Part shown: in pieces, positions 14,639 through 21,715 of the stretch
Numbering within the stretch: position 1 is the stretch's first letter
How the letters are laid out: every line of letters begins with the position of its first letter
Source: an uncultured Oscillibacter sp.
GTDB lineage: Bacteria > Bacillota > Clostridia > Oscillospirales > Oscillospiraceae
DNA: 33,010 nt
Assembly (NCBI GenBank): GCA_934574045.1
Contig: CAKTMK010000025.1
Span: forward strand, 1-33,010
Reading direction: 5' to 3'
The notes under the pieces: generated by a model
The model's input: the letters and a program-made list of their open reading frames with translations, nothing else
The model's database searches: none
Told to the model about the DNA's origin: nothing
Position numbers and translations under genes: made by a program

Positions 14639-15397
14639 TCAGTACAGATAGGACCCGCCGTTGACGTCCAGCGTCGTGCCGACCATGAACGCGCCCGCGT
14701 CGGAGAGGAGAAGGACCGCCGGCCCCACCAGCTCCTCCGGGCGGCCCCTGCGGTGGAGGGGCATTTTCCGGATGGTCTCCTCGTATTCCGCCGGGTCCCG
14801 GCCCGCCGTGGTCATGGGCGTGTCGATGCTGCCGGGGGCGATGGCGTTGACGCGGATGCGATAGGGAGCCAGCTCCCGGGCGATGCCCTTGGTCAGCGAG
14901 ATCACGCCGCCCTTGGACGCGGCGTAAAGGCTGGTGCTCATCAGGCCGCCGCCGTTCCGCGCCGCCACCGACGCGATATTGACGATGGCCCCGCCTCCCT
15001 GCCCGGCCATGACCTCCGCCGCCATCCGGCAGCACAGGTACACGGAGCGCAGATTCAGGTTTATCACGCGGTCAAAGTCCTCTGCGGTAGATTCCAGAAA
15101 CTTTACCTTGCTGGTGATCCCGGCGTTGTTTACCAGGCCGTCCAGCCTGCCGTGCTTTTCTGCCGCCGCGGCGATGACCTCCCGGATCTGCTGCTCGTCC
15201 GTAACGTCCAGCTTCACGCCCTCACAGCGCAGACCCTCCGCCTGAAGCGCGCCCGCGGACTCGGCCAGCTTCTCCCCGTTGATGTCCGCCATGATGACCT
15301 TCGCGCCGCTCCGGGCGCATCCCCGCGCCATGGCGAGGCCAAGCCCCTGCGCGCCGCCGGTGATGAGAATGACTTTTCCCTCCAGCAGCTTTTCCAT
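14639..15397 (-). CDS. SDR-family NAD-dependent oxidoreductase
   Basis: A 252-aa classical short-chain dehydrogenase. The Rossmann motif TGGAQGLG is at residues 13-20, with Asp38 at the end of the second strand favouring NAD(H) over NADP(H). NNAG is at 90-93, and the catalytic Ser143, Tyr158 and Lys162 are all present. Start ATG 15397 (MEKLLEGKVILITGG) has GGAGG upstream; an in-frame extension to 15484 covers promoter DNA and is rejected. It is the first gene of the leftward operon, so it probably performs the first oxidation (or a reduction) on the imported substrate, making the oxo compound used by E1. Alternatives are acetoin/butanediol or 3-oxoacyl-type dehydrogenase. Confidence 0.9.
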   Translation of the reverse strand: MEKLLEGKVILITGGAQGLGLAMARGCARSGAKVIMADINGEKLAESAGALQAEGLRCEGVKLDVTDEQQIREVIAAAAEKHGRLDGLVNNAGITSKVKFLESTAEDFDRVINLNLRSVYLCCRMAAEVMAGQGGGAIVNIASVAARNGGGLMSTSLYAASKGGVISLTKGIARELAPYRIRVNAIAPGSIDTPMTTAGRDPAEYEETIRKMPLHRRGRPEELVGPAVLLLSDAGAFMVGTTLDVNGGSYLY

Positions 15398-15446
15398 ACT
15401 GTTCTGTCCCTCCTTCCCTGTGGTGCTGGAAAAGGTTGCGTCCGAA

Positions 15447-15458
15447 TTTGTATACAAA
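15447..15458. promoter_or_regulatory. GntR/FadR-type operator in the SDR operon promoter
   Basis: TTTGTATACAAA is a perfect 12-bp palindrome. It fits the TnGTnnnACnA pattern known for FadR/FCD-subfamily GntR regulators, whose gene lies divergently next to it. It overlaps the -10 of the leftward promoter, so binding would repress the catabolic operon until an inducer is present. Confidence 0.68.
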
Positions 15459-15484
15459 ATAGCATACTTTAAGAAATGTGTCAA
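15456..15484 (-). promoter_or_regulatory. Promoter of the SDR-TRAP-E1 operon
   Basis: On the minus strand, TTGACA (plus 15479-15484) and TATTTT (plus 15456-15461) are 17 bp apart, with TGC before the -10 forming an extended element. Confidence 0.7.
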
Positions 15485-15561
15485 ACAAAACCGAGTAGTC
15501 CAAGTGCTTTTTGTCTACCTATCTAAAAAATGTGTGTACTTTTTGTGAATTGCATCTTGTT

Positions 15562-15571
15562 TTGGATACAA
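15562..15571. promoter_or_regulatory. Imperfect second GntR-type operator
   Basis: TTGGATACAA differs at one position from the centre of the perfect operator at 15447-15458. It lies 16 bp upstream of the -35 of the regulator's own promoter, which fits autoregulation. Confidence 0.42.
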
Positions 15572-15586
15572 TGTTGTTTTTCTTCC

Positions 15587-15615
15587 TTGACACGGATTTC
15601 CTTTTCCGCTATACT
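15587..15615 (+). promoter_or_regulatory. Promoter of the GntR regulator gene
   Basis: TTGACA (15587-15592) and TATACT (15610-15615) with a 17-bp spacer, a near-consensus sigma-A promoter about 75 nt upstream of the ribosome-binding site. Confidence 0.72.
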
Positions 15616-15696
15616 GAATTCACAGTCGGCGCAGCCGTATTTTTTTTGGATTTCTGGGTATCTGTGCCAAATTGCAGGGATAAAGAGGTGAACGCT

Positions 15697-16395
15697 GTGA
15701 CGGAAGTATCCACCGCCCCCAAGCAGGATCTGGAGGGATTTGCCTATGAGCAGATCAAAACGGCCATTGTCAAGGGCATCTATCCGCCCGGCTATCAGAT
15801 TGTGGAGGAGCTGGTCGCGGACCAGCTGAGCATGAGCCGCTCGCCGGTGCGCACGGCGATCAAGCGGTTACAGACCGAGGGCTTTCTGGAAAAGCGCACC
15901 AACCGCCGCGTCTATGTGGCTCTGGGCGACCACCAGCGCACGGTCAATACACTGTATATCCGCAAGGCGCTGGAGGGCGTGGCCGCCTATCAGGCGGCCA
16001 TGAACCGCACGGAGGAGGATCTTGAGGAGATCCGGCGGCGCATCTCCGAAATGGTGCAGTATTATAAGGATGGGGACGCGTTCATGCAGCTGCGCATGGG
16101 CATCGAGATCCACCGCACGATCTATCTCATCTCGAAAAACGAGCTGCTGGCGCAGATCGGCATCAATGCGCTGGAGCAGGAGTCTGTTTTCAGCTATCGC
16201 AGCCTGAATAACGACGCCGCCCGGGCCGACCGCTCCTACCACGAGCACACGGCCATTCTGAACGCCATTATCGAGCAGAAGGCCGACCTTGCCGAGCAGA
16301 AGGCCCGCGAGCATGTGGACCGGCTGATCGAGCGCGTGAGGTATGACGACCGGCCGGACGCCTCCGCCGAGAACGGCCTGCTGCTGTCTCTGTAA
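15697..16395 (+). CDS. GntR-family regulator with FCD ligand-binding domain
   Basis: A 232-aa FadR-subfamily regulator. The winged helix-turn-helix is at residues ~15-75, with the recognition region LSMSRSPVRTAIKRLQTEGF. The FCD domain covers ~85-215 and carries histidines at 139, 184 and 206, which usually bind a metal ion next to the carboxylate ligand. GTG 15697 is chosen because GAGGTG lies 6 nt upstream; a longer in-frame reading from 15511 crosses the promoter. It is divergent from the SDR-TRAP-E1 operon, and a matching operator lies in the shared region, so it most likely represses that operon and senses its substrate, probably a small organic acid. Confidence 0.9.
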   Translation: MTEVSTAPKQDLEGFAYEQIKTAIVKGIYPPGYQIVEELVADQLSMSRSPVRTAIKRLQTEGFLEKRTNRRVYVALGDHQRTVNTLYIRKALEGVAAYQAAMNRTEEDLEEIRRRISEMVQYYKDGDAFMQLRMGIEIHRTIYLISKNELLAQIGINALEQESVFSYRSLNNDAARADRSYHEHTAILNAIIEQKADLAEQKAREHVDRLIERVRYDDRPDASAENGLLLSL

Positions 16396-16523
16396 AAGAT
16401 TCTCAAAGACGATTCGCGCTTTCCATGCGCAAAAAGGAAAATGCAGGAAGACCGCGCGCTTTTGGGCGCGGCCGGCCGGCAGAGCGGCGCTTTACAGGGA
16501 ACGCGCCGGAAAAAGAGCGGTAA

Positions 16524-16562
16524 AAAAGGACAGGAGCGGCCGTGAACCGCTCCTGTCCTTTT
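16524..16562. terminator. Bidirectional terminator between gntR and the aminotransferase
   Basis: A perfect 16-bp stem (AAAAGGACAGGAGCGG with its complement) around a 7-nt loop. T-runs on both strands serve two convergent genes. Confidence 0.85.
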
Positions 16563-16578
16563 CCATAGGATATTCCGG

Positions 16579-17814
16579 TTATTTGGCGGCGCTGTCCGCC
16601 CCGCCCCGCTCCGCGCGGATGGCGTTTACCATGCGGGTCAGGCCCGTTTCGATGACGCTGCGGGGCATGGCCAGATTCAGCCGGACGTACCCGGCGGCGT
16701 TGCCCACGAACAATGCGTTCCCGCCCTCCAGCAGCACGCCCGCCCGGTTGGCGAAGAAGTCCGGCAGGTCGGCGGTCTCCGGCAGGCACTTCCCCATGTC
16801 CACCCACGCGAGGTACGTGGCCTCCGGGATGTACATGACCGCATCCGGCAGCTCCCGGGCGAGGAAGTCCTTCACGAACGCGAAATTGCCGTCCAGATAC
16901 TCTTTGAGCGCCTCGTGCCACGGGCCACCCACCTCATAGGCGGCCTTGGCCGCCGTCAGGGACAGGGGGTTCACCATGCCGAACAGCTTGTCCCGCTCCC
17001 GGAAGCGCCTGCGCAGCGCCCGGTCCCGGATGATGATGTTGGAAAACGCCAGCCCCGCCAGATTAAAGGTCTTGCTGGGGGCCATGCAGGTGATGAGCTT
17101 GGGATAGTCCGCCATGACCCTGGCCATGGGGATGTGGCGGCGGCCCCGGCGGATCAGGTCGCAGTGGATCTCGTCGGACACCACCCAGAGGTTGTACTTT
17201 TCGATGATGGCCGCCGCCTGCCGCAGCTCCTCCTCCGTCCACATCCGGCCGGTGGGGTTCTGGGGATTGCACCAGAACACCAGCTTGCACGCCGGGTCGG
17301 CGCACTTGCGTTCGAAGTCCGCAAAGTCCGCTTCAAACGTGCCGTCCGGCCGCTTTTTCAGCGGCGAGGTCAGCACGCCCACCCCCGCGTATTCCGCCGC
17401 GTGGACGAAGTAGCCATAGGCCGGGGTGTTCACCAGCACCTTTTCGTCCTTGGTGCACAGCGTCTCCGTGAGCTGATAGAGGGCGGGAATGATGCCCGGC
17501 GTCACGCAGAGCTGCTCCTTGGGAAACGTCCAGTCATAGTGGGTCCAGCACCAGCTGGAAAAGGCGTTGTAGTATTCGTCGTCATAAAGGCCGGTGTAGC
17601 CGAAGATGCGCCGGTCGATGCGCCCGCGCAGGGCGTCCAGAATTTCCGGGGCCACGCCGAACTCCATGTCGGCCACCCACATCCGGACGAACTCCTCGTC
17701 CTTGTAGGGGAACACCTTTTCCGGCCCGGCGTGGAAGATGTAGCCCCGGAAGCCGTCGGTATTCAGGGCGTTGGTATGGCGGCGGTCAATAATTTCATCA
17801 AAGTTGTAAGTCAC
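16579..17814 (-). CDS. PatB/MalY-family PLP-dependent C-S lyase or aminotransferase
   Basis: A 411-aa fold-type I PLP enzyme. It has the schiff-base Lys248 in APSKTFNLAG, Asp214 in VVSDEIHCDL, Asn183 in NPQNPTG and the N-terminal MWVADMEFGVAPEI typical of the MalY/PatB group, which cleave cystathionine or cysteine conjugates to pyruvate, ammonia and a thiol. Translation starts at GTG 17814 with AGAGGAAG about 11 nt upstream. The gene lies 36 nt downstream of the toxin gene on the same strand, so it may be co-transcribed with the toxin-antitoxin pair by read-through. Transaminase activity cannot be excluded. A strong terminator follows. Confidence 0.88.
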   Translation of the reverse strand: MTYNFDEIIDRRHTNALNTDGFRGYIFHAGPEKVFPYKDEEFVRMWVADMEFGVAPEILDALRGRIDRRIFGYTGLYDDEYYNAFSSWCWTHYDWTFPKEQLCVTPGIIPALYQLTETLCTKDEKVLVNTPAYGYFVHAAEYAGVGVLTSPLKKRPDGTFEADFADFERKCADPACKLVFWCNPQNPTGRMWTEEELRQAAAIIEKYNLWVVSDEIHCDLIRRGRRHIPMARVMADYPKLITCMAPSKTFNLAGLAFSNIIIRDRALRRRFRERDKLFGMVNPLSLTAAKAAYEVGGPWHEALKEYLDGNFAFVKDFLARELPDAVMYIPEATYLAWVDMGKCLPETADLPDFFANRAGVLLEGGNALFVGNAAGYVRLNLAMPRSVIETGLTRMVNAIRAERGGADSAAK

Positions 17815-17850
17815 GGTGATTGCTTCTTCCTCTGATGCTGATGCGCGGCC

Positions 17851-18159
17851 CTATTTCAAGAGCCGGGGATAGTCTGTTCTGCCGTTGACGACGCGGTAAA
17901 CGTACACGGACGCTCCGCTCACCCTGTAAACGCAGACATAGTCGCCGCAGAGCACCTTGCGGTACTCCCTGCGCATCAGCTCCGGGTCCGGGTGCTGCGC
18001 GCCCATGTAGGGAAACGACCCCAGCCGCTCCAGCGTGTCCAGAATGCCGTCCGTGATCCTGCGGGCGGACGCCGCGCCGGACATCCTCAGATGAAAGTCC
18101 GAGATCCTGTCAATGTCCTGCCACGCGGCAAGCAGAATTTCGACCCGGTATTCAGCCAT
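17851..18159 (-). CDS. RelE/ParE-superfamily toxin
   Basis: A 102-aa protein of the RelE/ParE fold: AEYRVEILLAAWQDIDRISD at the N-terminus, GILDTLERLGSFPYMG in the middle and the basic, C-terminal strands REYRKVLCGDYVCVYRV...RVVNGRTDYPRLLK. Members either cleave ribosome-bound mRNA or inhibit gyrase; this sequence does not decide which. Its start overlaps the antitoxin stop by 8 nt, the usual type II arrangement with coupled translation. Confidence 0.85.
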   Translation of the reverse strand: MAEYRVEILLAAWQDIDRISDFHLRMSGAASARRITDGILDTLERLGSFPYMGAQHPDPELMRREYRKVLCGDYVCVYRVSGASVYVYRVVNGRTDYPRLLK

Positions 18160-18418
18160 GGGCGTACTTTTCTGAAAGACGGGAGCGGACCTCGTCCACG
18201 CTCAGAGTCGGCGCACCCGCAAGACGGGAAAATTCCGCCTCCAGAATACTGGCGCGGTGATCCAGCATTTTCTCGCGCTCCTCATAGGCTTCAACGCTCT
18301 GCACCACCAGATCTGCTTCGCCTCGGTTTGTGATGATGATCGGCTCGCCGGACGCCTTGGCCAGCGCCGCGATCTGCTGATACTCATTTCTCAGCGCGGT
18401 AGACGGCTTCAGGTTCAT
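18152..18418 (-). CDS. Phd/YefM-family antitoxin
   Basis: An 88-aa antitoxin. The N-terminal half (MNLKPSTALRNEYQQIAALA, then GEPIIITNRGEADLVV) matches the Phd/YefM DNA-binding fold, and the C-terminal half would wrap around the toxin. The start at 18418 is chosen because Phd-family proteins begin just before the KPSTxLR motif; an upstream ATG at 18445/18451 is possible. The complex should repress its own promoter; a 14-bp dyad overlaps the -10. Confidence 0.86.
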   Translation of the reverse strand: MNLKPSTALRNEYQQIAALAKASGEPIIITNRGEADLVVQSVEAYEEREKMLDHRASILEAEFSRLAGAPTLSVDEVRSRLSEKYAHG

Positions 18419-18451
18419 TGCGCTCACCCTTCCCTTCAATATCATTTCCAC

Positions 18452-18486
18452 GATAGTATTCTATCAGAAACACGCTTTTCATGCAA
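18452..18486 (-). promoter_or_regulatory. Toxin-antitoxin promoter with overlapping operator
   Basis: On the minus strand, TTGCAT (plus 18481-18486) and TAGAAT (plus 18458-18463) are 17 bp apart. The dyad GATAG-TATT-CTATC (18452-18465) overlaps the -10 and is a natural autorepression site. Confidence 0.62.
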
Positions 18487-18743
18487 GGCCGCTCTTGCAG
18501 CGTAGGCATGCGGATGCCCTTCGCGGGCGGCTCTGCGCCCATTTTCAGCGCGGTTCTCGCTTTCGGCCTTGCCCCGGCCCGATCATAGTGCGCATTGAAA
18601 CGTCCAAAAGCGCGATCTTAAAAGCAGCCTTTTTCGCATAAGCCGTCATTTTTTTCAGCTTTCCTGTACGAAAACGGCTCCCATGTCCAGGAAAACGGAA
18701 CTTTCTGGCGCCGCCGGGACGGGGGCCGCTGTGGAGATAACAG
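18487..18743. other. Intergenic stretch
   Basis: About 260 bp between the toxin-antitoxin promoter and the ThrE-operon terminator. It is GC-rich with short T-rich runs. A 70-codon minus-strand frame has no SD and no recognisable features. No gene or RNA is called. Confidence 0.4.
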
Positions 18744-18772
18744 AGGAGCGGGCGCATTCTGCGCCCGCTCCT
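18744..18772. terminator. Terminator of the thrE operon
   Basis: AGGAGCGGGCGCA (18744-18756) pairs perfectly with TGCGCCCGCTCCT (18760-18772) around TTC. It is downstream of the leftward exporter operon; GCTTTT follows on the plus strand. Confidence 0.75.
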
Positions 18773-18882
18773 GCTTTTGCGGCTTCCTTTCGCTTTGGGT
18801 CTGCGGCCCTTCCGGATGCGGCCTGACTGCGGGCCGTTCCGCCCCTATCCCGGCGATCGTTCCGGTCCGGGGGCGTTTTCGG

Positions 18883-19437
18883 TCACGGCTCCTCCCGCCC
18901 GTCCGGGCCGGACGCGGCGGCGGCTTTCTCCGGCTCAACGGTTTTTCCCGGCGCGGCGGACGGCGCGGCGGTCCGCTCCGGCACAGCCGCCCCCGGGCAT
19001 CCCGCTCCCCCGCTTCCCTCCCGGCGGTAGAGGATCTGCTCCGCCGCGGCCACCAGACTGATCCCGGCGGCAAGGCCGATGGCCCACTTCGTGGTCAGCA
19101 GCAGATATTCCCGCGCATCCTGCGGATGGCTCATGACCAGCGAGAGCATCATGTAATACACGTAGCTTCCCGGCACCAGCGGAATGAGGGCCGGAAGCAG
19201 GAACAGCGTGGCCGGGGCCTTGCGGACGCGGGCCACGATCTCGGCGTAAGCCGCGGTGAGGATGCTGACCAGCAGGATGCGGTAAAACAGGTCCGGCACC
19301 ACCTTGCCCAGCAGCAGGTACGCCGCCCAGCTCAAAAGCCCGCCCAGCGCCGAGAGCGGCAGGTGCCGGGGGCTGATGTGGAACAGCGCGGCGAACGCCC
19401 CCGCGCTGATACAGGCGAAAATCACTTGACTGACCAT
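18883..19437 (-). CDS. ThrE-type threonine/serine exporter, C-terminal-type subunit (DUF3815)
   Basis: A 184-aa membrane protein starting MVSQVIFACISAGAFAALFH, with about five hydrophobic segments, corresponding to the second half of the ThrE exporter (DUF3815). The gene begins 2 nt after the stop of the first subunit, so the two are translationally coupled. The C-terminal ~45 residues form a hydrophilic Ala/Pro/Glu-rich tail not usual for the family. Together the pair should export threonine and serine with the proton gradient. Confidence 0.87.
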   Translation of the reverse strand: MVSQVIFACISAGAFAALFHISPRHLPLSALGGLLSWAAYLLLGKVVPDLFYRILLVSILTAAYAEIVARVRKAPATLFLLPALIPLVPGSYVYYMMLSLVMSHPQDAREYLLLTTKWAIGLAAGISLVAAAEQILYRREGSGGAGCPGAAVPERTAAPSAAPGKTVEPEKAAAASGPDGREEP

Positions 19438-19439
19438 GC

Positions 19440-20195
19440 TCACACTCCAAAAAGATAGATGGCGGTGCCGAAGCCCAGCGCCAGCGCGCCGGAGAGGATC
19501 AGCGACTCCGACAGGCGCAGCAGGCCGGAGATGGTGTGTCCCACCAGCATATCCCGGACGGAGTTGGTGATGACCGCGCCGGGGATCAGCAGCATGATGA
19601 TGCCGATGAGGATCTTGTCCGAGGAGAAAACGGGCGACAGCCGGCACGTCAGGTACACGAGACTGCCCACCAGCAGGGCGGTGATGAAGTCGAAAATGGC
19701 GGCGTTGCGGAACAGGGGCAGGAATTTCCGCTGCAAAAGGCACACCAGCGCGGACATGGCCGCGGAGAGCAGGCCGTCTGCCCAGCCGCCGCCGAAAAAC
19801 AGCGTGAATACGCCGCCGCCCACCATGCTGCTCAGATATGCCTGCGCGGCGGGCATCGTCCGGGACACCACGGCCTGCACCCGCGCGTGCAGCTCCTCCG
19901 GCGGCAGCGGACTGCGGCAGCAGTCCCGGCTCAGGGCGTTGAGGGCTTCCAGCTTCTGAAAGTCGGTGCCGAGGGCGTTGGAGATGCGCCGGGTCTGGGT
20001 CAGCTCCGTTCCGTCCTGAAAGAGGATGGTCAGCACGATATCCGACGTGATGACGAAAATATCAACGCTCTGCGCGCCGTAAGCCCGGCCGAGGCGGATG
20101 AGGGTGTCCTCCACCCGGTTGACCTCCGCGCCGCTGGAGAGCAGCGCTTCCCCGATATCCAAAAGCTCGTGGACCAGCCGGTTGTGGATCTCCAT
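19440..20195 (-). CDS. ThrE-type threonine/serine exporter, N-terminal-type subunit (DUF1212)
   Basis: A 251-aa protein with a soluble N-terminal domain containing SGAEVNRVEDTLIRLGRAYG, characteristic of the ThrE/DUF1212 family, followed by about five membrane helices with the conserved LIPGAVITNSVRDML segment. ATG 20195 follows AGGAGG. It is the first gene of a two-gene leftward operon with its own promoter at 20227-20254 and a terminator at 18744-18772. In most Firmicutes the exporter is split into these two proteins, as here. Confidence 0.9.
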   Translation of the reverse strand: MEIHNRLVHELLDIGEALLSSGAEVNRVEDTLIRLGRAYGAQSVDIFVITSDIVLTILFQDGTELTQTRRISNALGTDFQKLEALNALSRDCCRSPLPPEELHARVQAVVSRTMPAAQAYLSSMVGGGVFTLFFGGGWADGLLSAAMSALVCLLQRKFLPLFRNAAIFDFITALLVGSLVYLTCRLSPVFSSDKILIGIIMLLIPGAVITNSVRDMLVGHTISGLLRLSESLILSGALALGFGTAIYLFGV

Positions 20196-20226
20196 AGGGT
20201 CCCTCCTTTCTCAAGCAACGAGTAGG

Positions 20227-20254
20227 ATATTATCAGATTTTGCAGGAATGTCAA
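20227..20254 (-). promoter_or_regulatory. Promoter of the thrE operon
   Basis: On the minus strand, TTGACA (plus 20249-20254) and TAATAT (plus 20227-20232) are 16 bp apart, with TGA before the -10 giving an extended element. Confidence 0.62.
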
Positions 20255-20331
20255 CCGTTTGGAGCGGGTTTTCAAAAATTTTATCTGCCGCGGGACGTTT
20301 TCCGCGGACACGCGGCAGGATAGGAAGAAAA

Positions 20332-20349
20332 CGCGACATGCATGTCGCG
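20332..20349. repeat. ATGCAT-centred palindrome, copy 1 (candidate parS)
   Basis: CGCGACATGCATGTCGCG, an 18-bp perfect palindrome containing the 16-bp core GCGACATGCATGTCGC. It lies about 80 bp upstream of the thrE promoter. It is the first of seven copies in 5.2 kb. Confidence 0.9.
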
Positions 20350-20473
20350 GCTCCGTTTTGCTGAGATCAGCCCCGTATAGGACGGCGGCGCGGGGAGATC
20401 ACGCGCTCGATCTGCGCGGACGCTCCCTTTTGCCGGAGACGCCGCGCGGGAGCGCCGGGCTGCGGGACGGCGC

Positions 20474-20502
20474 TCGACCGTGCAGACTATATATATTATA
20501 AT
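20474..20502 (+). promoter_or_regulatory. Possible promoter in the parA upstream region
   Basis: TCGACC (20474-20479) and TATAAT (20497-20502) are 17 bp apart inside an isolated AT-rich patch. A transcript would run through palindrome copies 2 and 3 towards parA. It could be a second parA promoter or drive a short untranslated RNA. Confidence 0.35.
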
Positions 20503-20545
20503 GTATCGTCAGGCTGCGGAGGACAAAGCTCTATAAAAAATGAAG

Positions 20546-20565
20546 CCGCGACATGCATGTCGCGG
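20546..20565. repeat. ATGCAT-centred palindrome, copy 2 (candidate parS)
   Basis: CCGCGACATGCATGTCGCGG, a 20-bp perfect palindrome with the exact 16-bp core, in the spacer upstream of parA. Confidence 0.9.
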
Positions 20566-20688
20566 TTTTGGACTGCCGAAGACGTCCCGCAAAGCGCGGA
20601 CTTTATCCGCCCAAAAGCGCCCGCAAGGGGGCGTCCCGGTGGAAACCGGCCCGCAATGCCGGCGGCTGCCGCGCCGGAGATGCGGAGC

Positions 20689-20704
20689 GTGACATGCATG
20701 TCGC
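20689..20704. repeat. ATGCAT-centred palindrome, copy 3 (candidate parS)
   Basis: GTGACATGCATGTCGC, the core with one mismatch in the left arm. It ends 29 bp upstream of the -35 of the parA promoter, so a bound protein could affect parAB transcription. Confidence 0.88.
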
Positions 20705-20733
20705 AAAAAAACTGCCAAGGCTCCTTTTTTCGC

Positions 20734-20762
20734 TTTACAACCGCTGGGAAATTCCCTATAAT
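20734..20762 (+). promoter_or_regulatory. Promoter of parAB
   Basis: TTTACA (20734-20739) and a perfect TATAAT (20757-20762) are separated by 17 bp, about 50 nt upstream of the parA ribosome-binding site. Confidence 0.75.
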
Positions 20763-20830
20763 AGTGCTTGCGTACACAGAGAACTGTGGGACCCGGCACG
20801 GGCCGGGAAAACGAAAGGAAGGTCGATGGC

Positions 20831-21715
20831 ATGGGCGTGGTAGTCACGGTCGTGAACCAGAAGGGCGGCGTCGCAAAGACAACAACGGTCTCCGCCCTGG
20901 CGTACATCTTGCGGGAGAAAGGCTACAAGGTCCTGTGCATTGATCTGGATCCGCAGCGGAATCTGGATATGCTGGCTGGCAAGAGCGTGGCCATCCCCAT
21001 CAACGACCTGCGCACCGGCAGTATGCTTCAGGTCCTGAACCGGGAGACACCCCTGAAAAACATCCTGATCCCCACGGAGCTGGGCGATCTGGCCCGAGCT
21101 TCCTCCCAGCTCTCCAGCTGGACGGGCCGCCCCGTGCTGACCAAGGCGGAGTTCGCTTCCCTGCGGGACAAGCCTGAGGAGCTGATCCACCTGCTGGACG
21201 AGCGCTTCCGCACCACGGACTTTTCCAAGGAGCTGGGCCGCCTGATCCCCACGGTGCGGGACGAGTACGACTATATTTTGATCGACACCAACCCGTCCCT
21301 GACGCTGCTGACGCTCAACGGCCTGTACGCGGCGGACTACGTGCTGATCCCCGCGTTTACGGAGAAGTCCTCCCGGGAGGCGGTCATCGAGCTGTGGAAC
21401 ACCATTCAGGGCATTTTGTACTATGAGCCGGGCAAATACCTGAAGGTCTGCGGCATCCTGCTGACCAAGGTCAGCCAGAAAACGAACCTGTTCCGCACGT
21501 ACCTGCCCCCGTTCCAGAAGATCGCGGCCCAGATGGGGACGGTGGTGTTTGAGACGTCCATCCGCAACTCCGTCGCCGCGTCAGAGTGCATGGGCCGGTA
21601 CGAAAACATTATGAAATACAGTAAAAATTCGCCCACCGGCCAGAGCTACGCGGCCTTTGCCGAGGAGTTTCTGGCGCGGATCGCGGCGTTGGAGGAGGCG
21701 CGCACGCATGGCTAA
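20831..21715 (+). CDS. parA: ParA/Soj-family partition ATPase
   Basis: A 294-aa Walker-type ATPase. The deviant Walker A motif KGGVAKTTT is at residues 11-19, right at the N-terminus (MGVVVTVVNQ), so there is no extra N-terminal DNA-binding domain (Soj-like layout). The A' motif (VLCIDLDPQRNL) and Walker B (YDYILIDTNPSL) are present. ATG 20831 follows AAGGAAGG at 8 nt; an upstream in-frame extension is rejected because it runs into the promoter. Such ATPases move ParB-DNA complexes over the nucleoid. The gene overlaps parB by 8 nt and has a strong promoter. It is not accompanied by replication or conjugation genes, so it is either a second chromosomal system or a domesticated one. Confidence 0.9.
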   Translation: MGVVVTVVNQKGGVAKTTTVSALAYILREKGYKVLCIDLDPQRNLDMLAGKSVAIPINDLRTGSMLQVLNRETPLKNILIPTELGDLARASSQLSSWTGRPVLTKAEFASLRDKPEELIHLLDERFRTTDFSKELGRLIPTVRDEYDYILIDTNPSLTLLTLNGLYAADYVLIPAFTEKSSREAVIELWNTIQGILYYEPGKYLKVCGILLTKVSQKTNLFRTYLPPFQKIAAQMGTVVFETSIRNSVAASECMGRYENIMKYSKNSPTGQSYAAFAEEFLARIAALEEARTHG

